Positions 9,753-19,446 of a stretch of 58,967 bases of DNA are shown here, piece after piece. A program made the position numbers and the translations under genes. Positions within the stretch are counted from its first letter, which is position 1, and each line of letters begins with the position of its first letter. Below the pieces are notes generated by a model. It searched no databases. It worked only from the letters and a program-made list of their open reading frames with translations, and was not told where the DNA came from. The DNA lies in assembly GCA_902619745.1 (NCBI GenBank), contig CACNFL010000006.1, positions 1-58,967 on the forward strand, in the 5' to 3' direction. The stretch comes from an uncultured Pelagibacteraceae bacterium. Lineage in GTDB: Bacteria > Pseudomonadota > Alphaproteobacteria > Pelagibacterales > Pelagibacteraceae.

Positions 9753-10658
9753 TTATTCTAAAATTTTTATTTCTGTTTCTAATTTAATACCTGTTTTTTT
9801 AAAGACACTATCAGATACAAAATTTATTAATTTTTTCATATCTTCAAACTTAGCATTACCTTTGTTTACAAAAAAATTACAGTGTTTTTCAGATATTGAG
9901 GCATCCCCAAATGATTTTTCAAGTGGTACAGACTCTTTAATTAATTGCCAAACTTTCTTATCTGATTGATTTATAGGGTTTTTAAATGTGCTTCCACTAG
10001 TTTTGATTCTAGTTGGTTGAGCTTTTTCTTTTTTTTCTTTCATTATTTTCATTTCGTTCTGAATTAAATCTTTATTTTTTTTAAACCCTTTGAAAGAAGC
10101 ACTTAAAAAAATAAGTTCATCTGACAAACTACTGTCTCTATATTTGAAATTTATTTCCTTTGCCGGGATAGTTATAACTTTTCCGAATTTATCTATGGCC
10201 TGAATAGAAACCAAAATATCTTTAAACTCCCTTTCAAAACAACCTGCATTCATTTTGATTCCACCTCCAACAGTTCCAGGTATACAAGATAAAAACTCAA
10301 AACCTCCTAAACTATTCTCCATTGCAAAATCAGATAATGATTTATCAGTAACAGCACTTCCTGCTATTATGATTTCATTATTAAGCAAAGAAATATTGTT
10401 AAAATTTTTTGAAAGCTTAATTACAACACCATTAAATTGTTTATCAGAAATTAATGTATTTGAACCTGCCCCTAACACAAATATCTTTTCGTGATTTTGA
10501 ATTTTTTTGAGAAATTTTATTAATTCTTTTAAATTATCGGCTTTATAAAAAGCTTTAGTTTTACCTCCTATGTTAAACCAATTTTTTTTTTTAAGATCAT
10601 AATCTAATTTTAAATTATTATTAAATTCAGGAATTAACTCTTTTAAATCAATTTTCAT
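9753..10658 (-). CDS. murB: UDP-N-acetylenolpyruvoylglucosamine reductase MurB
   Basis: FAD enzyme that reduces UDP-enolpyruvyl-GlcNAc to UDP-MurNAc. FAD-binding elements are visible (FVLGAGSNTLIS, IPGTVGGGIKMNAG), as are the substrate loop KYRDSSL and the SGSTFKNP motif with the serine proton donor. The late ISEKHCNFFVNKGNA holds the catalytic acid region. Length (301 aa) fits the shorter, type II-like MurB. The ATG overlaps the murC TGA by four bases, suggesting translational coupling. Confidence 0.95.
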   Translation of the reverse strand: MKIDLKELIPEFNNNLKLDYDLKKKNWFNIGGKTKAFYKADNLKELIKFLKKIQNHEKIFVLGAGSNTLISDKQFNGVVIKLSKNFNNISLLNNEIIIAGSAVTDKSLSDFAMENSLGGFEFLSCIPGTVGGGIKMNAGCFEREFKDILVSIQAIDKFGKVITIPAKEINFKYRDSSLSDELIFLSASFKGFKKNKDLIQNEMKIMKEKKEKAQPTRIKTSGSTFKNPINQSDKKVWQLIKESVPLEKSFGDASISEKHCNFFVNKGNAKFEDMKKLINFVSDSVFKKTGIKLETEIKILE

Positions 10659-12052
10659 GATAACAATTTAGGTAATTCTCGCATCCAACTTGAAATAGTC
10701 CCTGCGCCCATTCCTATAACTATTTTTTTTCCATATATGTTTGCTTTAATAAATTTTGCTAATTGAAATTTATCATCTACTAAAAATAGCTGAACTCTAG
10801 AGTTTTTAATAATCTCTCTCGCAAAATTTATATAACTAAATCCAAGCTTTAATTTTTCTCCAGCAGTATAAATTGGAAACAAAATTACTTTATCTGCATT
10901 TTTAAAAGCAAAAGTAAATTCTTTTTTTAAATCTTTTAGTCTTGATATTCTATGTGGTTGAAAAATACATATCTTCTCATAATCTTTATAAACTTTTTTT
11001 ACACCATCCAGTACTTCTTTGATTTCAGTAGGATGGTGGGCATAATCATCATAAAAATCTACATTATTAAAATTGAAAATTTTATTAAATCTTCTTTGAA
11101 CTCCTTTAAAATTTTTAAGACCATATTTAATATTTTTAATTGGAAGACCTACTGTTAACGCTAATGCTGCTGCAGCTACAGAATTCTTAATATTATGAGT
11201 TCCCAGTAAAGGAATTTTGAATTTTTTAATTAATTGGTTTTTTTTATTAGGTAGTTTTATATTTAAATCAAATTCAGAGAATTCTCTCAATTGTTTTATA
11301 TTTTTTATACAAAAATTTGATTTTGTATCTAAGCCATATGTATAAAAGTTTTTGTTTTTGATATTTTTAATTAAATTTTTGTTATTTTTATCATCTAAGC
11401 ATATAAATGATTTTCCAAATGAAGGAACTTTATTAACAAAATTTTCAAAATATTTATTTAATTTATCCATAGTGCCATAATAATCCATATGCTCTCGATC
11501 TATATTAGTGATGATCGAATATGTTGGGGGTATAAAAACAAAACTTCCATCTGACTCGTCTGCCTCTAATATAGACCAATCACTTTTCCCAAGCTTTGCA
11601 GAGTTATTAATTGAATTTATTACTCCACCATTAATTATTGTAGGGTCAATTTTTGTTTCTTGAAATATTGATGCTATCAAAGATGTTGTGGTAGTTTTGC
11701 CGTGTGATCCAACTACTACAATGTTTTTTGTTAAAGAAACAATATTGGCGAGCATCTCTCCTCTTTTATAAATAGGTAATTGTTTTTTTTTAGCTGCGAC
11801 AAGCTCAGGATTATTTCTTTTAATAGCTGAAGATACAACCAGGATAGTCCCCTTTTCTATATTTTGTCTCTTATGTCCAATGAAAACTTTTATTTTTTCT
11901 TTTCTTAATCTTTCAATATTTTTATTATTTGCTATATCACTTCCTTGAACTTTAAAACCTTTACCTTTCATTATTAGTGCTAAGCCACTCATACCAATTC
12001 CACCTATTCCAACGAAATGTATCAGTTCTGTTTTTGCTAATTTAATTTTCAT
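10655..12052 (-). CDS. murC: UDP-N-acetylmuramate--L-alanine ligase MurC
   Basis: Adds L-Ala, the first stem-peptide residue, to UDP-MurNAc with ATP. Mur-ligase features: N-terminal Rossmann loop FVGIGGIGMSGLA, P-loop VVGSHGKTTTT, EADESDGSF, DREHMDYYG, and the C-domain YDDYAHHPTEI. Length (465 aa) is usual. The protein ends about ten bases inside the start of murG's 3' side spacing (4-11 bp overlaps on both sides), so it is embedded in the operon between murG and murB. Confidence 0.96.
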   Translation of the reverse strand: MKIKLAKTELIHFVGIGGIGMSGLALIMKGKGFKVQGSDIANNKNIERLRKEKIKVFIGHKRQNIEKGTILVVSSAIKRNNPELVAAKKKQLPIYKRGEMLANIVSLTKNIVVVGSHGKTTTTSLIASIFQETKIDPTIINGGVINSINNSAKLGKSDWSILEADESDGSFVFIPPTYSIITNIDREHMDYYGTMDKLNKYFENFVNKVPSFGKSFICLDDKNNKNLIKNIKNKNFYTYGLDTKSNFCIKNIKQLREFSEFDLNIKLPNKKNQLIKKFKIPLLGTHNIKNSVAAAALALTVGLPIKNIKYGLKNFKGVQRRFNKIFNFNNVDFYDDYAHHPTEIKEVLDGVKKVYKDYEKICIFQPHRISRLKDLKKEFTFAFKNADKVILFPIYTAGEKLKLGFSYINFAREIIKNSRVQLFLVDDKFQLAKFIKANIYGKKIVIGMGAGTISSWMRELPKLLS

Positions 12053-13106
12053 TAATAATTTTTAATATTTTTTGATTAACATTATTCCATGTATTTTGAT
12101 AATTTAATTTCTGTAAATTGTTTTTTTTTGTCTTGTAATCCTGACTTTTATTTATCAATTCCATTAAAAATTTCTCAAATTTTTGGTCATCAAAATTCTT
12201 TTGATCAATTATCCAACAACAATCCTGTTCCTTGTAGTATTTAGCATTTTCATACTGATGATTATCTTTTGATGACGGAAGTGGTATTGCCACAAATGGA
12301 ATATTTAATATAGATAGTTCAGCTAAACTTGAGGCACCTGCTCTTGTTATACATAAATCTCCCTGTTTTAAAACTTCATTAAGATTGTGATCAAAACTAA
12401 AAACACTACTTTCAATATTATTTTGAGAGTAAAAATTTTTTAAAAAATTAATATTTTTCTCACTAGTTTGATGAATAATTTTTATAGAAACCTGTTTTGC
12501 TATACTCACAAAAGATTTATTTAAGAGCTCGTCAAAGATTTTTGCACCTTGACTACCCCCTATTATTATAATTGTGAATAAATTATCATTATTTTGATAT
12601 CTACTGGTTTCATAATATTCTTTTCTTATAAGAGGTTTAATAGTAGTTAATTTGTGATTAATTCCAGATGGTAAATTAATTAAATTCTTTGAATAACATA
12701 TTAGTTTTCTAGAAAAATTTAAAAAAAATTTATTTGCTCTTCCAAGAACCATATTTGGTTCAATTAAAAAAATATTAATGCTCAATATTTTGGCTGCTAA
12801 ACATAGTGGTAAAGACATATAGCCACCTGTAGAAATTAAAATTGAAATATTATTTTTTTTTAAAAGAAAAAAAGATTTAATAGTTAGAAATAATATTTTT
12901 AAAAATGAAAAAGGAAGTAAAAAATAATTATTTAATTTTGGGGTGTTGATTACAAATGCTTTATAATTCTTATCTAAATATGCAAGACCTCTTTTATCAG
13001 AAGAAATCAAGGTTTCATGAGTATTCTTTAAATGATTATAAATTGTAATTGCTGGTATTACGTGACCTCCAGATCCACCTGTTGAAATTAAGACTTTTGT
13101 TTTCAT
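12042..13106 (-). CDS. murG: MurG, lipid II-forming GlcNAc transferase
   Basis: Peripheral membrane glycosyltransferase (GT28) that converts lipid I to lipid II. The N-terminal glycine-rich loop STGGSGGHVIPA, the GGSQGAKIFDELL loop of the second domain, and the UDP-GlcNAc site TRAGASSLAELSILNIPFVAIPLPSSK (in two parts, followed by DNHQYENA) are all present. Length (354 aa) is normal. It is followed by murC with an 11-bp overlap and preceded by ftsW with only a few bases between. Confidence 0.95.
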   Translation of the reverse strand: MKTKVLISTGGSGGHVIPAITIYNHLKNTHETLISSDKRGLAYLDKNYKAFVINTPKLNNYFLLPFSFLKILFLTIKSFFLLKKNNISILISTGGYMSLPLCLAAKILSINIFLIEPNMVLGRANKFFLNFSRKLICYSKNLINLPSGINHKLTTIKPLIRKEYYETSRYQNNDNLFTIIIIGGSQGAKIFDELLNKSFVSIAKQVSIKIIHQTSEKNINFLKNFYSQNNIESSVFSFDHNLNEVLKQGDLCITRAGASSLAELSILNIPFVAIPLPSSKDNHQYENAKYYKEQDCCWIIDQKNFDDQKFEKFLMELINKSQDYKTKKNNLQKLNYQNTWNNVNQKILKIINEN

Positions 13107-13109
13107 TTA

Positions 13110-14231
13110 TTAAGTTATTTTTCTTTTTGTTAAATTTAAAATTATACCAGCTAATATTGATGTACTTATTATTGATGAACCACCATAACTTAAAAAAGGT
13201 AATGTCATTCCAGTGGTTGGAAATAATCTTATATTAACTCCAATATGAATTGTGGCCTGCATTAATATTAAACTAATAGATCCGATTAAAATAAGTTTAG
13301 CTTTATCATTTGTCTCAAAATTTATTTTTTTAAAAACCATATAAATTAAGATCAAAAACAATAATAATATTAACATTATGGCAACAACACCAAACTCCTC
13401 AGAAATTACTGAAATAATGTAATCAGTGTGGGCTTCTGGAACTCTATTTTTAAGAACTCCTTCACCTATACCTTTTCCAAAAAAACCTCCACTTGTAATT
13501 GACTCTATTGCTTTATCAGATTGAAAATTATGAGTACCTGTTTCTCTATTAAAAAAAGAAAAAATTCGTCCTTGAATATAATCAAACTTAGGAACAAAAA
13601 TAATAAGGTAAGCAAGCAAAGATGCACCAACAATAAATATTGCTAAAAGAATATATATATTAATGCCTGATGTGAAAATAAGAGCTGCCCAACAAAATAC
13701 TACTAATAAAGTTTGGCCAATATCTGGTTGGGCTATTAAAAGTAAAGAAATAATTGATATTAAAATAATAGATATCAAATACTTAAATAAAATATTTGAT
13801 TTAATATCACAAAAAATAGTTGCTAAAATTATTACCAAAAATGGTTTTAAAACCTCTATGGGCTGAAATCTTGGTAGGAAAAATAAGTCTATCCATCTTT
13901 TAGACCCTTTAACTTCAACACCAACAAATGGCACAAAAAATAAAGAAATAAGTGAAATAAAAAAAAGAAAAATAGAGTATTTATATAATTGATCTGAATT
14001 TAAAGAGGAAAATATAAAAATAAGACATATTCCGATTAACACATAAATCAAATGTTTAAAAAAGAAGAAATAACTGTTGGTATCCAACTTATCGGAAGCA
14101 ATTAGAGAAGTTGAAACTAAAGAAAAAAATAATCCAATAGAAAATAATAAACTTATTAGTAAAAAAATAGATTTATCAATGTTTTTCCACCATTGATAAT
14201 AAAATTTGTAAACAATACTATCGCTTTGCAT
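13110..14231 (-). CDS. ftsW: FtsW, SEDS-family septal peptidoglycan polymerase
   Basis: Polytopic SEDS glycosyltransferase that polymerises lipid II at the septum together with FtsI. About ten hydrophobic segments are visible over 373 aa. SEDS hallmarks are VKGSKRWIDL in an early loop, FQPIEVLKPFLVI, PDIGQTLLV, EAHTDYIISVISEEFG and the C-terminal PFLSYGGSSI. These motifs also occur in RodA; the dcw context (murD-ftsW-murG) supports FtsW. Its start overlaps the end of murD by 14 bp. Confidence 0.94.
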   Translation of the reverse strand: MQSDSIVYKFYYQWWKNIDKSIFLLISLLFSIGLFFSLVSTSLIASDKLDTNSYFFFFKHLIYVLIGICLIFIFSSLNSDQLYKYSIFLFFISLISLFFVPFVGVEVKGSKRWIDLFFLPRFQPIEVLKPFLVIILATIFCDIKSNILFKYLISIILISIISLLLIAQPDIGQTLLVVFCWAALIFTSGINIYILLAIFIVGASLLAYLIIFVPKFDYIQGRIFSFFNRETGTHNFQSDKAIESITSGGFFGKGIGEGVLKNRVPEAHTDYIISVISEEFGVVAIMLILLLFLILIYMVFKKINFETNDKAKLILIGSISLILMQATIHIGVNIRLFPTTGMTLPFLSYGGSSIISTSILAGIILNLTKRKIT

Positions 14232-15516
14232 TTATATACTTTTTAATTATTTGATTAAAATAATGTCCTCTATCTTCAAAATTTTTGAAACTATCAAATG
14301 AAGCTCCAGCTGGACTGAAAAAAATAATATTTTTTTTAGATTGTTGAATATTAATTTCTGAAAAAATAACTTTAAGAGTTTCTTGTAAATTTTTAAAATT
14401 TTTAATTTTTAATTTATTTTTTAAATTTTTAATAAATTCTCTATGATGAGATCCAAAAATATAAGCTTTGATATTTTTACACTTTATTTTTGATAGTTTA
14501 AATTTATCTCCTTTTTTGGGAATTCCTCCTAAGATCCAATATGCATTATTTAAATTTTTTAATATATTTTCTGAGGAAGCAAAGCTTGTAGATTTTGAGT
14601 CATTAATTATTGTGAGATTTTTTTTATCAAATATAATTTGTTGTCTGAAATCTAGACCTTTAAATTTATTAATAGTTTTAATTAATTTTTTGTAATTAAG
14701 TTTTAATCTTGGAGCAATTTTTAATATAAATGATAAATTTTCTTTATTGCCTTCAGATATAAAATATTTATTAGTAATTTTATTAAACTTTTTATCTATA
14801 CTTGATGTCTGCACTCTGTAAATTTGTGAACTATATTTATTTTTATTTAATTTTTTAGTTATAAGTTCATCCTCTTTTTTTACGTATGCAAAAGATCCTC
14901 TTATTTGAGATTTTATTAATTTAAATTTTGCATTTACATAATTCTTTAAACTTTTATGTCGCTCAATGTGGTCTGCGGTTATGTTTAAAATTAACGCATA
15001 TTTTGATCTAAATACACTACTGTAATCTAGCTGATAAGAAGAAGCCTCTATTACAAAGATTGTTTTTTTTGTAATATTTTTTTCTGATAATGCTGGATTA
15101 CCAATATTTCCAATAAGTCTTGAGTCTCTTTTTTGATCGATTAAAGCATCATGTAAAATTTTTGCAGTTGTAGATTTACCGTTAGTTCCTGTAATCGTAA
15201 TACTTTCATTCTTGTAAAATGAAAACAACACATCAAGGTCAGTATGAATTTTTTTAAAATTTTTCTTTAAAAATTTAGATAATTTACAATTTGAGATATC
15301 AATTCCAGGACTAATTATAATTCTATCAAAATTTATTTTTTGAATTTGCTCTAATTTAATAATTTTTTTTTTATGTTTTAATTTAATTTTTTGATTATCA
15401 TCAAACAAATATACATCCGACTTGTTTTTTAAAAACTTATAAGATGAAATGCCGCTCTTTCCTAAACCATAAATTAATATTTTTTTTCTTAAAAAAATAT
15501 TATTAAATATTTTCAT
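14218..15516 (-). CDS. murD: UDP-MurNAc-L-alanine--D-glutamate ligase MurD
   Basis: Adds D-Glu to UDP-MurNAc-L-Ala. Visible are the N-terminal nucleotide fold (KKILIYGLGKSGISS), P-loop TITGTNGKSTT, the EASSYQLDY element, TADHIERH, and the C-domain INDSKSTSFAS. I chose the ATG at 15516 because it sits in a TAATG overlap with the mraY stop and gives the expected N-terminus. The frame is open 19 codons further upstream, inside mraY, and I regard that as non-coding in this frame. Confidence 0.95.
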   Translation of the reverse strand: MKIFNNIFLRKKILIYGLGKSGISSYKFLKNKSDVYLFDDNQKIKLKHKKKIIKLEQIQKINFDRIIISPGIDISNCKLSKFLKKNFKKIHTDLDVLFSFYKNESITITGTNGKSTTAKILHDALIDQKRDSRLIGNIGNPALSEKNITKKTIFVIEASSYQLDYSSVFRSKYALILNITADHIERHKSLKNYVNAKFKLIKSQIRGSFAYVKKEDELITKKLNKNKYSSQIYRVQTSSIDKKFNKITNKYFISEGNKENLSFILKIAPRLKLNYKKLIKTINKFKGLDFRQQIIFDKKNLTIINDSKSTSFASSENILKNLNNAYWILGGIPKKGDKFKLSKIKCKNIKAYIFGSHHREFIKNLKNKLKIKNFKNLQETLKVIFSEINIQQSKKNIIFFSPAGASFDSFKNFEDRGHYFNQIIKKYINAKR

Positions 15517-16601
15517 TATCTTAATTTTAAGGTAGCTAAACCAATCATTGCTAGGATGATAGAGATAATCCAAAACCTAATTACAACTGTAGACTCTGGC
15601 CATCCTTTTTTCTCAAAATGATGATGAATTGGTGCCATTTTAAAAATTCTTTTTCCTGTAAGTTTAAACGAAATTACCTGAACCATTACTGAAACTGCCT
15701 CTAGTACAAAAAGACCACCAGTAATAGCTAAAACAATCTCATGCTTTGTGATAATTCCTACTGCACCTAAAGATCCTCCAAGAGATAAAGAGCCTGTGTC
15801 CCCCATAAAAATTTTAGCAGGTGGAGCATTAAACCATAAAAATCCTAAACAAGAGCCAATAATTGCCCCACAAAAAATTGATACTTCACCAGTTCCTTCT
15901 ATGTAGGGAATTTGTAAATAATTAGAAAATACGATGTTTCCAGTAACATAACTAATAAATGCAAAACATGCCGCAACTAATATTACAGGAACTGTTGCTA
16001 GACCATCTAATCCATCTGTAAGGTTAACAGCATTTGACGAACCAATAATTACGAATATTGCAAAAGGTATAAAAAACCATCCAAGGTTTATGATTAAATT
16101 TTTAAAGAATGGAAAGTATAAATTATTTAAATCTTGATAGTCGTTTAAATAAACAAACAAACATACACCAATAATTGCTAATATTATTTGTGAAGTTATT
16201 TTAAACTTAGAGGAAATTCCTGATGAGTTACTAAATTTAATCTTCTTAAAATCATCATATGCTCCCAACAAACCAAACGTAATTGCTATGTAGATACAAA
16301 ATAAAATATTAATATTTGATAAATCTGCCCAAAATATTACTGATATCAATAAGCCGAATAAAATTATTAAACCTCCCATTGTTGGTGTACCAATTTTTTT
16401 AATTATATGATCTTCAGGTCCATCATCCCTGATTGGATTTAAAATTTTTTGTTTTGAAAAAAATTTAATAAAAGGGCCTCCGATAAACAGCACAATGACC
16501 AATGATGTGAAAAAAGATAAACCTGTTCTAAAAGTTAAATATTTAAATACATTTAAAAAACTAAAAGTATCAACAAAATTTAATAAAAATTGATAAAGCA
16601 T
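15516..16601 (-). CDS. mraY: MraY, phospho-MurNAc-pentapeptide transferase
   Basis: Polytopic membrane enzyme that transfers phospho-MurNAc-pentapeptide to undecaprenyl phosphate, making lipid I. About ten membrane segments over 361 aa. Signature motifs: DDGPEDHIIKKIGTPTMGG, GAYDDFKK, NAVNLTDGLDGLA, FMGDTGSLSLGG and PIHHHFEKKGWPE (the HHH loop). Start and stop overlap neighbouring genes by one to a few bases (TAATG type), consistent with tight coupling to the murE-murF fusion upstream and murD downstream. Confidence 0.97.
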   Translation of the reverse strand: MLYQFLLNFVDTFSFLNVFKYLTFRTGLSFFTSLVIVLFIGGPFIKFFSKQKILNPIRDDGPEDHIIKKIGTPTMGGLIILFGLLISVIFWADLSNINILFCIYIAITFGLLGAYDDFKKIKFSNSSGISSKFKITSQIILAIIGVCLFVYLNDYQDLNNLYFPFFKNLIINLGWFFIPFAIFVIIGSSNAVNLTDGLDGLATVPVILVAACFAFISYVTGNIVFSNYLQIPYIEGTGEVSIFCGAIIGSCLGFLWFNAPPAKIFMGDTGSLSLGGSLGAVGIITKHEIVLAITGGLFVLEAVSVMVQVISFKLTGKRIFKMAPIHHHFEKKGWPESTVVIRFWIISIILAMIGLATLKLR

Positions 16602-19444
16602 TAATGCAATCCTTTCAGATCTTTTACTATTTCATTGAAACCTGTCGCAAGTGAGGCTTTAATCATTAAATAATCATTATTATTTAAATCTTTTCTAATC
16701 AATTCAATAATTTGAGATTTGTTTAATAAAATCCTGCCTTTTTTAGCTTTTGAGATATTTTCAAATATTATTGAAGCCAATTTTCCTTTTACAAATACCT
16801 TATCTATCTTGGTTTGATTTATTATTGGGGCAATAGATTGATGAAGTTTTTTAGAATGACTACCTAGCTCTAACATGTCACCAATTAGTAAATATTTATT
16901 TGATTTTTTTGAGTTTATTTTATCAAAATTTTTTATTGCTGATTTTAATGATAAAGGATTTGAATTATAACTTTGATCAATTAAATTAATTTTTTTATTA
17001 TCAATTTTTATTACAGAGCGGTCTCCTCTTCCCTCAGGAATTTTGAAATTGAGAAAAATATTTTCATTTAGTTTAAATATGTTTTTATAAATACTAATAA
17101 CTGCTAAAGCAGAAAGTATATTGTATATATTGTTTTGAAAATCGTTAGATACTGAAAAATACTTTTTTTTATTATTTAATCTAATATTAATTCTAAATTT
17201 TTTTCCATAGGACTCTATATTAATCAATTTAATGTCTGATTTCTGATTTTTAATACCAAAAGAAACTACTTTAATTTTATTTTCTTTGGCAATTTTTTTA
17301 TGTAATTGAAAAAAATTATCATCTGCGTTTAATACAAGATAACCATAAGGTTTTATATTGTTAATAATTTCAGATTTTGCTAAAGCAATTTGTTTAATAT
17401 TTTTAAAATTTTTAGCATGTGCATAATTTATATTTGTTATCACACCAACATCTGGTTTTATAATTTTAGACAAATAGTCAATTTCACCCTTTTTATCCAT
17501 TCCAACTTCTAAAATTCCAAATTCATCATTTTGTTTTAAATTAAAAAGACTTAAAGGAACCCCAAATTTATTGTTATAAGATTTTGGTGAAATACCTGCT
17601 TTTGAAATTTTACTTAATACATCACCCAACAATTCTTTAAGTGTAGTTTTGCCACAACTGCCTGTAATAGCTATAATATTTGTATCAATGCTTTTTCTAA
17701 AGGTTTTTGAAATATCTGTTAAGAATTTTAAAGTATTTTTTGCTTTAATCTGTCGACTTTTATTTAATTTACTTTGAATTTTATTCACTACAGCTAACGA
17801 TGCTTTTCTCTTGAATGATTGTGCAACATATTTATTACCATCATTTTTTTTTCCCTTAATAGCAAAAAAAATATCGTTTTTAGTAACTTCTTGAGAATTA
17901 ATTCTTGCTGTTTTTAAAGATATGGAGGGAGATATTTTTTTAATTTTAACTGCCTCTTTAACGACATTTAATTTTAAATTATTTGATAAATTATTATTTT
18001 TATTCTTAATAGCGTTTAAAATTACTTTTCTATCTGAAAAGAAAATTTTCTTATTTCCAATATCTTGCGTTTTCTCATGGCCTTTACCAGCAACTAACAA
18101 AATATCACCTGAATTCAAATTATGAATAGCTTGTGTTATTGCTATTGCTCTATTAGATATTTCAATAATTCTCTTTTTTTTAATTCCCTTTTTTATATCT
18201 CTTCTTATTTTTTGAGGATTTTCAAATCTAGGGTTATCATTTGTAAGAATAATACTATCTGCAAAATTACTAGCTATTTTCCCCATTTTTGATCTTTTAT
18301 TTTGATCCCTATTTCCCCCACAACCAAATAGCACTGTAATTACTTTATTAGGAAATTGTTCTCTAAGATTTAGAAGACACGTTTTTAAAGCATCAGGTGT
18401 ATGAGCATAATCGAGAATTACTTTTGATTGATTTTTAATTTTACCTATTTTTTCAAATCTTCCTTCAACTGGTTTTAATTTTGAAATTGTATTTAAAATT
18501 TTATCTAAACCAATACCGCTATATTTTGCGGCAATTATTGCCATCAAAACATTTTTTAATTGTATTTTTCCAATTAAATTTAAATTTATATCCCTTATTG
18601 AGCTATTTAATTTAATTCTAAGAAATTGAACCTCTCCTTTAAAATTATGAGATAAAAGCTCTAGATTATTTTTCTTATCATTAAGTGTGTGCAATTTTAA
18701 TTTCTTATTAATTACAATTTTTTTTATGTTTTTAAACTCAGGTATTAATTGATCTGTAATTACATTTCCTCTTTTTGAGATAAGGTTTTCAAATAAATAA
18801 AGTTTTGCTTTTAAATAATTTTTTAAATTTTTATGATAATCAAGATGATCCTGGGATAAATTAGTAAATATACCCGAATTAAACTTCAAACCATCTAATC
18901 TATTTTGCTTTAAACCATGACTTGAGGCTTCCATAATTACATTTTCTATTTTTTGATTTTTTAGCTTGCTTAATATTTGAGCCAATTTTATTGGATCTAT
19001 TGTGGTATTAGATAAATTCAAATTAATACTTTTTGATTTAACACCTAATGTGCCAATTGAAGCACCTTTTTTATTATTTAATTTTAATATTTGATAATAA
19101 AAATCTGCAACTGATGATTTTCCGTTTGTACCAGTAACTGCAATTAAATTTTTTGGTTTTTTATTATAAATTTTAAAAGCAGTTTCAGCTAATAATTTTC
19201 TTACATTATTAGAATGAATATACAAAATTCCATTTTGAAATTGATTTGTTTTTCTTTCGGTTACAATAATTTTAGATCCTTTTTTAATTGCTTTAGAAAT
19301 AAATTTATTACCATCAATACTATTTCCTTTGATTGCAAAAAAAATATTATTTTTTTTAATACTCTTTGTGTCAAATGAAATTCCTGAAAAAGAAAAATTT
19401 TTATAATTTTTATTTATTTTATGAAAGTAATTTCCTAGAAGCAT
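16601..19444 (-). CDS. murE/murF: MurE-MurF fusion: DAP-adding and D-Ala-D-Ala-adding ligases in one chain
   Basis: A single uninterrupted 947-aa frame contains two complete Mur ligases. The MurE half (about 1-485) has P-loop GTNGKS (105-110), MEASSHGL, SQDHLDYH, DYAHTPDALK, and DNPR (403-406), the motif linked to meso-diaminopimelate specificity. The MurF half (about 500-947) has the N-domain element NDIFFAIKGKKNDG, P-loop GSCGKT (595-600), EVGMDKKGEI, NINYAHAKNF and IDQSYNSNPLS. The two halves catalyse successive steps (tripeptide, then pentapeptide). A Lys/Asn-rich stretch around 480-500 may be the linker. Such fusions are known in other bacteria. Confidence 0.95.
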   Translation of the reverse strand: MLLGNYFHKINKNYKNFSFSGISFDTKSIKKNNIFFAIKGNSIDGNKFISKAIKKGSKIIVTERKTNQFQNGILYIHSNNVRKLLAETAFKIYNKKPKNLIAVTGTNGKSSVADFYYQILKLNNKKGASIGTLGVKSKSINLNLSNTTIDPIKLAQILSKLKNQKIENVIMEASSHGLKQNRLDGLKFNSGIFTNLSQDHLDYHKNLKNYLKAKLYLFENLISKRGNVITDQLIPEFKNIKKIVINKKLKLHTLNDKKNNLELLSHNFKGEVQFLRIKLNSSIRDINLNLIGKIQLKNVLMAIIAAKYSGIGLDKILNTISKLKPVEGRFEKIGKIKNQSKVILDYAHTPDALKTCLLNLREQFPNKVITVLFGCGGNRDQNKRSKMGKIASNFADSIILTNDNPRFENPQKIRRDIKKGIKKKRIIEISNRAIAITQAIHNLNSGDILLVAGKGHEKTQDIGNKKIFFSDRKVILNAIKNKNNNLSNNLKLNVVKEAVKIKKISPSISLKTARINSQEVTKNDIFFAIKGKKNDGNKYVAQSFKRKASLAVVNKIQSKLNKSRQIKAKNTLKFLTDISKTFRKSIDTNIIAITGSCGKTTLKELLGDVLSKISKAGISPKSYNNKFGVPLSLFNLKQNDEFGILEVGMDKKGEIDYLSKIIKPDVGVITNINYAHAKNFKNIKQIALAKSEIINNIKPYGYLVLNADDNFFQLHKKIAKENKIKVVSFGIKNQKSDIKLINIESYGKKFRINIRLNNKKKYFSVSNDFQNNIYNILSALAVISIYKNIFKLNENIFLNFKIPEGRGDRSVIKIDNKKINLIDQSYNSNPLSLKSAIKNFDKINSKKSNKYLLIGDMLELGSHSKKLHQSIAPIINQTKIDKVFVKGKLASIIFENISKAKKGRILLNKSQIIELIRKDLNNNDYLMIKASLATGFNEIVKDLKGLH

Positions 19445-19446
19445 AA

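Noticed and set aside
10255..14695. Plus-strand open frames of 60-80 codons within the mur genes
   Set aside because: They are shadows of intact, well-recognised minus-strand genes and show no family features.
15517..15573. 19-codon N-terminal extension of MurD
   Set aside because: It lies inside mraY and gives an N-terminus unlike the family; ATG 15516 shares the TAATG overlap typical of this operon.
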